Source: Drosophila pseudoobscura (taxonomy: Eukaryota; Arthropoda; Insecta; Diptera; Drosophilidae). Taken from it: a DNA stretch of 64,000 nucleotides. Under the pieces are notes generated by a model. It did not search any database and had not been told where the DNA came from. It saw only the letters and a program-made list of their open reading frames with translations. The stretch covers positions 21,638,001 to 21,702,000 of the forward strand of contig NC_046679.1 in the NCBI RefSeq assembly GCF_009870125.1. Direction: 5' to 3'. Shown here piece after piece: positions 50,601 through 61,529 of this stretch (position 1 is its first letter; the number at the start of each line of letters is the position of its first letter). Position numbers and translations under genes: made by a program.

Positions 50601-52748
50601 TGGGGAGCACTGGAGTTGCAGCAATGCTTTTGAGGCCGAAATGGAAAATGTTAGTTGAAAAATAACACCACGAGCAGGATCTCCAGCAATAGAAAAAAAG
50701 CGAAACAGTTGTTCAAAAACTCCAACGTGGGTTTCCATCCCTGGATATTCTAATAAAGTTGAATCGGGAAAAAACCTGAAAATGTTTTTAATTTTCGGCT
50801 CATTATTACAAGTTATGGTATGGATACATCCATGGCAGTTAGCCCTAAAACAGGGTTGGGGAAACTTGGAAAAATTGCTTCCGTGGGTGGGTGTTTTTCA
50901 ATTGATTCCGCCCAGCGAAGAGGCACTAAAAATCAATCGGTTGCCACTTCCACTCCCTAGATCTGCTGTGCAAAAGTTTGCCCCTGCCCCCTGCCAGACA
51001 CTTGGCCTCGCCATAGCCTCTTTCTACCCGTACATTTGCCTAGTTGATGTTTTTCTTAACTTTATTGCAAGAGTATTTTTGTTGGCCCAACTGTGGAAAA
51101 CCCCAGCAAAAACCGAGATCTAAGGCAGCCGGCAGCAGAAACCAGCTTTTCGATTCAATTTCCGTGCTCACAATGCTGCTGCTTGTTGCTATTTTGCATA
51201 GCCAGGAAGGAGCAGGAGCTTGGCTTTGCTTTCAGGCAGCGGTCCCGGGTATGAGGGTATAGGGTGCTACTTGGGTAGAGTATTGCAAAACATTGGCAGC
51301 TTCTGGCATAGGCGTAACTTAGTTTCTTGTTCGCCACTGAAAAGTTTCTGTTTTTCAGTGTTTTTTTGTGTTTTTGCTATAAGTAATTCGCGAATAGTGC
51401 AAGATTTATGCGTTCGACAAATGCAAAAACTTTGGATGCTGTCGGTATTGCCATTGCAGTTGATATGTGTCGGGGGGATTAAGTGGAGTTGGTTTAACAC
51501 TTTCCTGAGTTACGATCGCGGCTCAAAGTTGGTTTTAAGCTGATTTGTGGATATCTGGAAATGCCATCGAACAAGGTATATCGAACTATTCCTCATATTT
51601 ATCAAATATTGATGCATTATAAGGATAACTCCCTAAACAGTTTCTGCCAAGCTAAAATATTTATTTACAGATATGCCACCACCCCAATATAGTTTATATT
51701 TGTGAGTCCACTCATTAAAAATCTTTGCTACTCAGAAAATTATATTATTTCCCTATTGACAGCTCTTATCCCACCCAGCAAAGGGTATCTCTCTAGCCAG
51801 CGAATACCAATCTCGAACCATCTTTCACTTAGAGCAACATCCTTGAATTCGCCTCCCCTTCTGGGGTGGTGCTCCAGAAGAAAACAAAAACTTCCGGCTG
51901 CATATCAATAACGAAATAAACTTGTTACATACTGAACCAAGGGGGAACTCTCAGGAAGGAGAGGCAGAGAGAGGGCAGGGATACAGGAAAATTTGAGGAA
52001 AACTTGCCAAGAGATTGAACTGCATCGTTTAGCTAAACTTTAACCCTCGATACCTCGACACATTTATTCAGGGCAAACATTTGCAGGAATGATGATAAGG
52101 GATCAGGTTACAGCCAGGCAAACGGACAACTTCAATGAAATTAAGTGTAAAATTATCTAAGTTACCAGCGAGCTTCTAAATGTCATGGATAAAACACCCA
52201 AAAAGGATGTAGGGAGAGTAGAGTGAGGAATAAGGAGGAAAATCTATGCAACCACGCCGCCAATCTATGCAACATTCATTTTTCTTTTGTCATATATAGT
52301 CGCCCCCCGTCTGGGTTTGATGTTGAAAAATTGAAAAAACGAAAGTCAATGTTGGGGCAGGACCGCAAAAAAAAGGGATGGAAATGAGGAAAATGGCTAG
52401 AGAGAATGAAAATCTTTGCCTGACGCGCTTAACCCTTTGGCTGCCAAGTCAAACTTCGTATTTTTTTTTTGTGTGCCCTCTTTCTTTCGGTTGATACTGA
52501 AAGGCAACTTTCATAATGATAATAATTTTGTGCATGATTTATGAATGGAACAAGTTTTATGGCCACGAAACGAACCGAAGCAAAGCATGGCCGTAGCCAT
52601 GGCTATGGCTATAGACCCATAAACCTTATGCAAACGGTAATTTTCAGCAGCTAGGGATGGGGATGGGGACGGAAAGCACCTTATTTCACTTTAATATTTA
52701 TTTCAACTGTCGGACCGCTTTGGAGCATAGTAAATTTGCATCTTTCAG
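47640..52748. other. non-coding DNA, no supported gene
   Basis: No supported gene. The 145-codon frame at 49261-49698 begins at GTG and crosses a CA repeat that reads as alternating His/Thr, so I reject it. A (GAC)n run lies at 48652-48670. A GTAAGT donor-like site at 48943-48948 has no credible exon before it. Confidence 0.55.
48652..48670. repeat. (ACG)6 trinucleotide repeat
   Basis: Six ACG units followed by GATGGC repeats in non-coding sequence. Confidence 0.9.
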
Positions 52749-52775
52749 CGTTCAAGTTTCCTAGAGAAAAACCAG
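52749..52775 (+). other. candidate 27-nt microexon
   Basis: A segment of exactly 27 nt, open in the first frame as RSSFLEKNQ, lies between an acceptor (TTTGCATCTTTCAG) and a strong donor (CAG then GTGAGTGC). Its length is a multiple of three. The UGCAU-type motif just upstream of the acceptor (TTTGCAT) resembles, but does not exactly match, the Rbfox UGCAUG site. No neighbouring exons are visible. Confidence 0.2.
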
Positions 52776-55490
52776 GTGAGTGCACGGAGAAAAGGATGAG
52801 CAGGTGGAGTGGGAGTGGTAGTGGGAGGGGGTGAGGTGTCGACCCCTTTGAAAATCATTTCGGTGTGAAATTGTGTCCGCACAAGAGCGAGAGAGAGTGT
52901 GTGCACGTGAGCTCATTGCAAATGCGCGCTAGTAAAAGTTTCCCCAGACTAAATTCGACCCATAGACATAGTCGGGACCCTCGTAGTGTGCCTCGTACTT
53001 CGGCTTCAGCTCCAATTCGAGTCCGGTCCGGGTCCGGCGCTCTGTTGGCCATTAAATTGAGGCCCCAAAAGTATGCTAGACTTTCTCAGTTCTGCGTTTT
53101 TTCTCTCTATTTTTTGTTCGTTCCGCCACAACAGGCCATAAGTTCCGTTCGGGTCTCGCGTTTTATAGCCCCTGGGCAGCTGATAATATGAAATTAATGC
53201 CTAGTACCCGCTCAGACCCATGGCTGACCCCAAACCCCAGCGAGGCCAAGTGAAGCCAAGCGAACGGAGCGTACCAGAGGCCGGAGACTTGTGAAGATTT
53301 ACGGGGCATGCAATCGATGCCCAGTTGTGCGGCATGTTGCATGCTTGCAATTAGGCGCAGCGCAGTAGATCCCCGAAATTATGCACGACCAAGAAGGTCA
53401 CTACATGCACTCTTGTGCGAGTGTGTGTGTATGTATCATAAATGGAATCCCCTATTCACGTGTGTGTGGTAAATTTTTCTTTCAAATTGTGCTTTGACGA
53501 GGCGACGCGGCGTTGGCCTTTCACCCAAAAATCGCACGCAAATCATGAAATCCAAATTGTGGGGGGGCTGTGTTCCCGATTACCATTACTCTGGAAAATG
53601 TCTGGACTCAAAAATGAGTTTTAGGTGCGGCTATGAAATACCAATTTTCGGAGTATTGAAAAAGAGGAATTGCATTTGGGAAGGCATCCAAACTCCATTT
53701 TCCGTTGCTTATTATCCGTAATGTTACATGGGTGGCTAACACATCCACAAATACAAGCACACACATACACACACGCCCTCATACGAACATAAGCACTTGA
53801 GTACGCCTGGCTCTGGCTTCGGGCCACATGTGTGTGGGTAAATTTTCACATAAATTCCCCAAATGTGACAAGGACATTTGCATAGAAATACTAATACGAA
53901 AGCAGGCAGGCACACAAACACTCCGAAGCCCTCGGAAAGAAAGAGCCCCTGAGAAGGTTGGGACTCAGGTGGGGTTACGGACACCGGAGTGACGAGTTCT
54001 CGGCAAATGTTTGTTGCAGTTTATTTGCGCATGTAATTGAGGTCGTAAGCAACAAGCCACCCAGGCACACAGACGGACAGGGAGATGAAACCAGGCGCCA
54101 CATGAGGAGCAGGATAGGACAGGACACGACAGGATAGGAGAGAATTGGACAGGACTGAGCAATGTCTATGTGGTAGGTTGTAGCCCAAACGGGCCTAAGT
54201 GTGTTCCCTTGTTATCCATAGCGCAACGAGAGCGAAGGGGGCACGCGTCGAGGCAGGATGGAATCCATCGATGGGGAATCCCAATTGAAATGAATTCCCA
54301 TCAATTGCTGTTTGACATGCAATTAATTCACTTCCATGAATTCGAAATAACGTCAGTTTAATATCAAACAATTGTGGCAAAATTTAATTGACTAACATCG
54401 ACTGCACATCGTATAGCTCAGGGGCTTTTCCAACTAGCTTTTGTAACCGCAACTACTAGGCTAGGGAAATTAATCAATTTGCATGCAAATGAATGGCAAA
54501 CCACTTTTCCAACCCAACTGGAAAGAGTCTTTCGGAATATTAGTCATCATCGAGTGTCAAAGTATTATTCATCTAAACCAGCAAGGTGACACAGGTGGGA
54601 TAACAATGATTTTTCGAGTATAAATATTACCCCAATTCAGAAAAGTTTTAATGGTAATATTCCAGAAGAAAAACATGTTCTAACTTTGTATTTGAGCCCA
54701 CTATTGTAGCAGGACACACGATCAAAATTGTACTCAACTGAAAAACCTGAAAGACCAAAATACATTAAGTCAAAGATACCAATATGACTATAGTGCTGTA
54801 TTGAACGCTTGGAAGCGAATTTCCCAATAACACAAAAATAAATAGTTAATCTTTTGCTTGATGAGGAATATTTTCTGCGAGTCTGGGACCTCAAACTAAG
54901 TCGAGGTATAGATCTCAGTAAGTATTTTATGCATCTCGCCAAAGACTCTAAATTTGTTTCTTGGATTCTGAGGACCGACTCAGCGTTGACGAACAGATGA
55001 AAAAACGATGCATAAGTGAAGAGATAATTTAAGTACCTTGAAACATTGAACGAAAATTAAAATGGAATTTTTTGTTGTGCAATATCGGGGGGAAAAAAAA
55101 TGTTGAACAAACAGCGTGTCCGATTTAAGACTCTACAATTTTCCAATTTTGCAATGGTGTTCTATGGTTTTTATTGCGTTTATTAAATATTCATATTCCA
55201 CCAACCATATTCGATATTGAATGAATGATATTTTTGTTGCAAGCTGACATTTAATTAAACAGCGGAAATGAACAATTTAATTAATTTATAGCATATGACA
55301 AAAACCATTTTCCGTATAAACATAACAAAAAAAGTGCATGCTAAGCGATTGCTTTAGGTTTTTGCACACATAAAAAATATAGCTATCATTTATGCGGTGT
55401 CAAATGAAAATTGATGAAGAAGTAGCGAAAAAACAGACCAGCTCTGTGGATTAACATTCCCAGACATTCTCTAATTGTGCCCAAAGCCTT
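52776..55490. other. non-coding DNA, no supported gene
   Basis: This block contains GT/CA tracts (53421-53433, 53757-53774) and an imperfect GACAGGATAGGA-type tandem run at about 54110-54160. A 101-codon minus-strand frame at 54942-54637 starts only at TTG. Its composition is not low-complexity, but no splice or start signal supports it. Confidence 0.5.
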
Positions 55491-55709
55491 ATGGTTGCGC
55501 AGACGTCCAAGTGTCTGGTCTCTAGCGAATTAGATAGGGATCTCTCTCGCACTCGAGGCTTAAGAGCTACAGCAATTGTTGAACCCCAGACTGTTGCTAA
55601 TCACTTGACAACACGCGAGCTTAGCGCCCCACAACACAACCCACAACGATTTGTGGTCGGAGGTGCCACGAGCGGGGAGAAGAGGAAGAGCCTTTCCCAA
55701 GCAGCATAA
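55491..55709 (+). CDS. candidate 72-aa protein or terminal exon, unknown function
   Basis: An ATG-initiated frame begins MVAQTSKCLVSSELDRD and ends GGATSGEKRKSLSQAA, with an AATAAA signal only 4 nt after the stop. The protein is hydrophilic, with mixed Arg/Thr/Gln content and no repeats, no signal peptide and no membrane segment. The frame is also open upstream of the ATG back to a possible acceptor (TTAACATTCCCAG, ending 55463), so it could be a last exon adding HSQTFSNCAQSL-like residues in front. The stop-plus-AATAAA arrangement and balanced composition favour a real transcript end; I recognise no family. It could also be a decayed transposon piece. Confidence 0.35.
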   Translation: MVAQTSKCLVSSELDRDLSRTRGLRATAIVEPQTVANHLTTRELSAPQHNPQRFVVGGATSGEKRKSLSQAA

Positions 55710-55712
55710 ACC

Positions 55713-55718
55713 AATAAA
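55713..55718 (+). terminator. polyadenylation signal AATAAA
   Basis: It lies just after the 72-aa frame, in CCAATAAAAC. Confidence 0.35.
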
Positions 55719-55719
55719 A

Positions 55720-58700
55720 CAGTCACACCCATCATTTAATATGTATTAAAAAAAGAACTCAATCGAAACGGAAACAATATGTAAGTACACGTGAAAAAGC
55801 CCATGGCATGTGTGGGCAATTCATTTATTTTAATGAAAAGTACATTTTGCATTTACGAGTATATGCCACAGGTAAATAGGCCGCGAGGCAGAGACAAACA
55901 GCAGACAGACGAAGGGGCAGGGCAATATGTAACTGGAGGGAAAACATATCTGTAAATACATATACGAGTATTTGCACCCGAAAAGAGTCTGCCGGGGAAC
56001 ATTTATTAGGAACAGTGGAAAACCTCCGGCCTAATTTTGTAGGGCTGATTGAACATCAATTTTTGTTTGGAAATGTCACAAATTCATTACAGAAAAGAAA
56101 GCCTAGAATAGAAATATACAAATAGTAAAAACAGTAGTACAAACTGAAAAACAACTGCCCGAGCATACGCATTCAGGTAAGTACTATCACAAGCGGATAA
56201 CAAGAATGGTGTACTATAAAGACCTCCGCCTAGTGACAGTGACTAAGCCAGGTACCAATAGAGAGAAACAATGATTTCAAACAAGTCCTTCTGAAAAAAC
56301 TGGAAGAGGTGGAACTATGGAAATTAGGATAATAAACGACTACAAAGATGAAGGAGATTAATAACAAAATAAACGGGTTTCAAAGAGCGCCTTAAAACTT
56401 TCAACTTTCAACACAATAGAGAAGCTTGTTCCCCAAGAAGAAGTTAAATAAAATTCAGTTTCCAAATGAAAATTAATCCGATTTAAACTTAAGTACAAAA
56501 TATTCTGGCATAAATCTAACCTGAAATATTCATTTTCAGATAACTAAAACCATTTATTAAGTCTGGGAAAATTCTTAAAATTTATAGAAATAGATTGATG
56601 GACCTGGCAATATTTTCTGTACTGTATATGCTGATCAAGAAGATTTATACACCTAATGGTTTCGGCGATGCTTTGTTCTATGCTTCTGGAAACCTCTGCA
56701 CGAGCATACAATTTCAAATAGAAAATGCTCTGTCTCCTTTCTCCCTTTTCCCAAATGCATTTGAATTGCGGAATTTCTATGAAATTTATAGTCGTCATTT
56801 TTGGCGCAAAACGCACCTTGAACTTTTGACGGGAAGGGAAGCTTCTCCCATAAGCTTCTCTCGAGTTTAATTAAGGCGCAGCTGGTGGCACCATTATGCC
56901 AAACTCACACATTCATACACACACACACTTTCCAACACAGAACTACACACAGTGAAACAACAAATGTCGATGTCAACGCTGGCGTTGATTTATTTAATGT
57001 GCGCACTGTTGAAGTCGCGCCAAAAGTCACGCTGAAGCCGCTCTGAAACCGCCTGATAATCAAATGTCATTCCTGGCATGCCACACGGAAGCAGCAGAAG
57101 TAGCGGCGTGGCAACACACGACAAGTGCTTAATTTATTTTGCATTAAAGCCTCATTTATCTTTTCTTATCGCCTGTGCAACAACATTGAAGATTTACTCA
57201 GCCAACCGCACCCCACCACAGAGGCAAGAAAATAGCGCTTCAACTCAAGTCGGTCGCCCTTCCATTTGTGTGTGTGTGTGTGTTTGTTGCGCCACACGAC
57301 ACGCCCCTTATTTATGTGCCTTCAGCTGCAACCAAGTCTATGGTCAACGCCTTCTTGCCACAATATTTTTTTCGAGTGTTGCTTCTCCTCATGGCTTTTT
57401 GTGAGACTTCTGTACTGTGTCTCGGGCAAGTTGCAAGTTGATTCTCCCTCAATTTTGTTGCCATGTCAATGGCCTGTGTGTCCTTCTGCCACTCTGGCTC
57501 TCTCTTTGTGTTGAGCGTGTTTGTGGCCTTTATTAATTGCAACGCCTCAACAAAAATTGTTTGCCATTTTCGTTGCATGTTTGCCCGTAGACAAAAATGG
57601 TTTTCTCTAACACAGCTCCCACAGCTAACAAAAAAAGGCAGGACAGAACCAAAAAAGAATATGGACAACGCCTGCGGTTGGGCTTCAAATTGTTGCCATT
57701 TTTTTGTGTCTAGGCCTTGTCGCTGACGGCCATTATTGAATTAGGCTTTGCGGTTCACCCCGGAAAAGTCGCAAAACAAAAAAGTAGCAGAAAAACAGGA
57801 ACATGGGGGGAAATGAAAACGAAAAAGTGAATAAAACTGATTAAATGTAGAAGAGAAAAGGCAAAACCCAGACTTAACTTTGCACAAATTCCATCAAAAG
57901 TTAGGGCACGAAATTTAGCTCGAATTGGGGTATGAAATATTAAGGTCTGCCTTAAAGACGTCTATAAGTTCATACAATTGCGGAACTTTTGCAAATTTGC
58001 TGGCAAATTGAGCAGAAATTTGAATATAAATCGAGTTAAATGGAGTCCAATGAAAGTATCCAAGGCAACGCGGAAGAACAGAACTTCCTGTTGCTTATGT
58101 TGTTAACAAATCCAGAATAACTCATCCATGACAGACTGCAGCAGACTGACAGATGTGCAGCATCAAAGCCTATTAATGAATGAATTATTTAACATGAATG
58201 ACAGAAGCAACAATCAAAGACAGACGCACTCTTGGATTGGCTCAGTATTTGGACCAGGAAATTTCCTTAGAGAGTGGCATATGGCACTATGATTTACGGC
58301 AGTGCAGAGTCGTAAAAGAAAATAAGGAAATGTTCTCGAAATGAATGCAGTCATAAACTAATTACATTTGCTGCCTGCTTCCGCAATTAATTTTTGACTG
58401 AGAATTCGTTTTTGTGATTTGTTGGTATTCTTTATGGCCCATACACGCATACTCGTACGAGCAGAGCGAAGAACAAAGTTTTTCCCGCTTAGTGGGTCAG
58501 TGTAATAATTTGCACAATAGCAAAACATCGAGCAAAAACCGAACGATAACATGGAAAACGTGCAACACGGCATTGTGAAAGTGCGGAGGGGAAGAAAACA
58601 ACATCCAGCCATGAAAACTCGCAATCCAGAGGCAAGCCCCTTCTCGTTGCTGTTGTTCTGTTTTAGTGTTTCCATCGTTTGCTAAACGGAAATCGATGGA

Positions 58701-59144
58701 AACTCTTTGCTTGAGCTCCGGCACGTCGCTTGGCTTATCGCAATGGAGAAATGAAGAAAAAGGGAAAGTGTTCTCAGTTATCGTTATGCGAATCGCTCTT
58801 TTCCCTCAACTTTGGGCGACACAACAAAGTGACAACGATTGAGCGATAGAATAGCAAAGAGTTTTGAATTCTGAAGAAATCGAGAGAGCAACTTTAAGAT
58901 TTCTTGGCTGAGTAATTCTTAGTTCTATCAGAGTTAAAATTTTCTGAAGTTACAACAGTTTTTTTTAGTCCCAGTGACTAATAAATGTGAGTTTCTCAGG
59001 CTTAACCTAGTAAAATTATGCTTAAGCGATGATTGCCTTTTAAGTGCCTCTCATCCACACATGCATCGAAGTTACAAAGGTTTCTTTTAATTCCTTCTGA
59101 TTTAGTAATAATTCCTTCATTATAGGCCCTGAATTGGCCCTGAA
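55720..59144. other. non-coding DNA with one possible untranslated exon
   Basis: The segment 56089-56176 lies between an acceptor (AAATTCATTACAG) and a very good donor (CAG then GTAAGTACT), but all three frames contain stops, so it could only be an untranslated exon. The remainder has TG/CA tracts (56924-56935, 57267-57281) and AT-rich sequence with no gene. Confidence 0.45.
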
Positions 59145-59410
59145 TTTTTATACCCGTCACTCAAAATTAGTAAAGGGGTATATTATGGTGAAAGTCGATG
59201 TGTGGCATCGACAATTTTAGGGATACGTGAAAACCAAAAATGCAGAGTCATAGAGGCAAAAAAGCCTTTTTCTTTTTTGCGAACAGATATACCAAACGAC
59301 ATATAAATGTAACATGTAAATGTTAGCTCACATACTATAAATTCTGACTGAGTACCGGGTATAAAGTAGAGCCACTGCCTTTGCCGCGGCTCAAAACGTT
59401 CCCTCCCCTA
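59145..59410 (-). mobile_element. short Helitron-like copy, opposite orientation
   Basis: On the minus strand it begins GGGGAGGGAACGTTTTGAGC, then TTTATACCCGGTACTCAGTC, and ends TATACCCC and GACGGGTATAAAAA. These end blocks are homologous to those of the element at 20956-21435, but the middle is different and shorter, giving about 266 bp. It encodes nothing. It is more diverged than the other copy, so probably older or from another subfamily. Confidence 0.65.
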
Positions 59411-59945
59411 ATATAACTTTTTAGAAGATTATCCTTGATACTACTATTGAACCATGCCTGGTCTTTATGAAACTAGTTAAATGCTATGTATAAAAATGAT
59501 ACTTTCTGCGAATTTCTGTTGACTAATTCTATAAGTAAGTAATACAAATTATGTCTTAATATGTTTCAGGTCACTGTATTACATTTTCATCCAGTTTAAA
59601 CGCCTAATTTATAATTATTTTTCGAAGAAATCAAAGCGAAAACCCTTTTAGGAATGGTAGTTCATACGCATGTATATGGAGCTGTTGGAGCGGTGGAGGT
59701 TTATGTCAGTTTTATGCATTAGCATTTAGCAGGGCAGCAAACTGCATTGCTAAGCGCCTCCGCAGCCTTGACCATTGTTGTGGGATGTTGGCTGCTGGCT
59801 TTTCTGAGGCCATAGCGGTGGGTGTTCCAGGGTGGGGGCTGGCTGCTGCCTTCGAAAGCCATAACACGCATAATTACATGCCGAGCAACAGTTTAGATGC
59901 CAGCTATTAAAAATTAACTGCCAGCGCAGTAAAAAGCAAACTTGA

Positions 59946-59969
59946 GGGGGGGGGGGGGGGGGGGGGGGG
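59946..59969. repeat. poly-G tract (24 G)
   Basis: Twenty-four consecutive G on the plus strand, followed by TGG. It is able to form G-quadruplex structures, and its length is prone to sequencing error. Confidence 0.95.
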
Positions 59970-60986
59970 TGGTTGCGAATGGCGAATCGGATGGGGGTGG
60001 CACAGCGAACATAAATGAAAACTAATTTCGAGTTTTTTCAATCTGGGTTAAAAGGGTCTCGTTCTTTCGATGCTCCGATGCTGTGGCTGCCACTGCTGCT
60101 GCAGCTGCCGCTCGCAATTTTTAATCAGAAGGAAAAACCCTTTGAGCTCGGCGAGGAGCCAAACGAGCAGCCATTCAGCGAGTTTTCCTGATGTTCGGTT
60201 TTTCTTTTTCCTTGCTGTGTGTTGTTTGTGTTGTGGAATTGAAAACTGCTGGCTGATGTTTTTACAAATCATTTGCAATTCATTTGCCAGGCACTTATAA
60301 AACGTTTAAAAGCGAGTTTTTAATTACGACCAGCTCGGATGCCTCCTCTCTAGCAGAGATACAGCTATGTATATCCACTGCAGATACTGTATCTTCATTT
60401 GTATCTGCAAGCGAGTCAATGACTCGGCTTAGCTGCTGCTGGTATTTGTGTGTGTAGGAGTATTTGTTTCGCATTAACTAAATCAACCGTATTCAAGCGC
60501 CTGCTGCTCTAGTGCTCCACTGCTCCAGTGCCGCCTTGCTGCTCCATTGCCATGGAAGCGGCATACTTTGAGACTCTCAGGGCGGCTTTTTATTGCCATT
60601 CGAGCCCAGACAGGAAAAGGAATGGCTGGTGAATACTGACTCGTGTTCGTATGCATCCCAGTTGCATGATGATGCCTCTTTGTTACACTCCCCAGGCTCG
60701 ACTTTTGTAATCAATGTGGGCAACTGGAGAACTGGATAGCCCGAAGCCATGGGCACAGCCAGCCTGCATTTAGATGAGCAGATAGATTTGGAGATTGTAG
60801 CCAGACCTCTGGAGGAGATAACTTCAGTGGAAACTCCTTTAAGCCTCAGGTCTAAGCCTTCATACCACCTTAGCCCATTTTGAAAGTGCCCCTGCCCTGC
60901 CCCTGCAACGGCAGCTAAGCATCTTGCGACGAAATACGAGGAATACTCTCGCAATCAGCGGCAATTGTAGATGCAGCAGCCAGCAC

Positions 60987-61030
<44 letters not shown>
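60987..61030. repeat. (GCCA)11 tetranucleotide microsatellite
   Basis: Eleven perfect GCCA units, followed directly by GTAAGTACC, which looks like a splice donor. On the minus strand the repeat reads as repeating Trp-Leu-Ala-Gly, an artefact of the repeat. Confidence 0.95.
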
Positions 61031-61031
<1 letters not shown>

Positions 61032-61494
61032 TAAGTACCTCGGTGCAATGGCCCAAGTGCAGCATCGATGCCTGTCATTGCCTCGGCTGCTGCCACTCAA
61101 CGACTCCTGCCTGACTGGCAGGACTGCTACTGCTACTGCCACTGCTGGATGCATGCATCATGCATGATGGCTGGGCTGGGCTGGGCCGCATGGCGAGTAC
61201 AGGCACAGAGTCGGAGCGAGAGACGCTCGCTGATGACATTCGTTCCGTTTCGTGCAGTTTTTGTTTGCTTGCCTCCCTTTCGAGGCAGTTTGGTGTTTGT
61301 CTTGTTGGTTGGTTCTGTGGAGAGAGTGGGGATTGGGGATTGGGGGACAGGCGTTGGGCGGGTGGTCCAGCATCAGATCCACATCCAGATCCCTCTTCGG
61401 TTGCTGTGCTACGTCGTTGTTTGTTTGCTTTTTAAAGTTGCAATCATTCTACACATTACACCATGGCAAACATGACCTATTTTATATCCTACTC

Positions 61495-61497
<3 letters not shown>

Positions 61498-61526
<29 letters not shown>
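61498..61526. repeat. (CTG)n trinucleotide repeat
   Basis: About nine and a half CTG units in a non-coding context. Confidence 0.95.

Positions 61527-61529
<3 letters not shown>

Noticed and set aside
54637..54942. 101-codon minus-strand frame in AT-rich DNA
   Set aside because: It starts only at TTG and has no splice, start or polyadenylation support, although its composition is not low-complexity.
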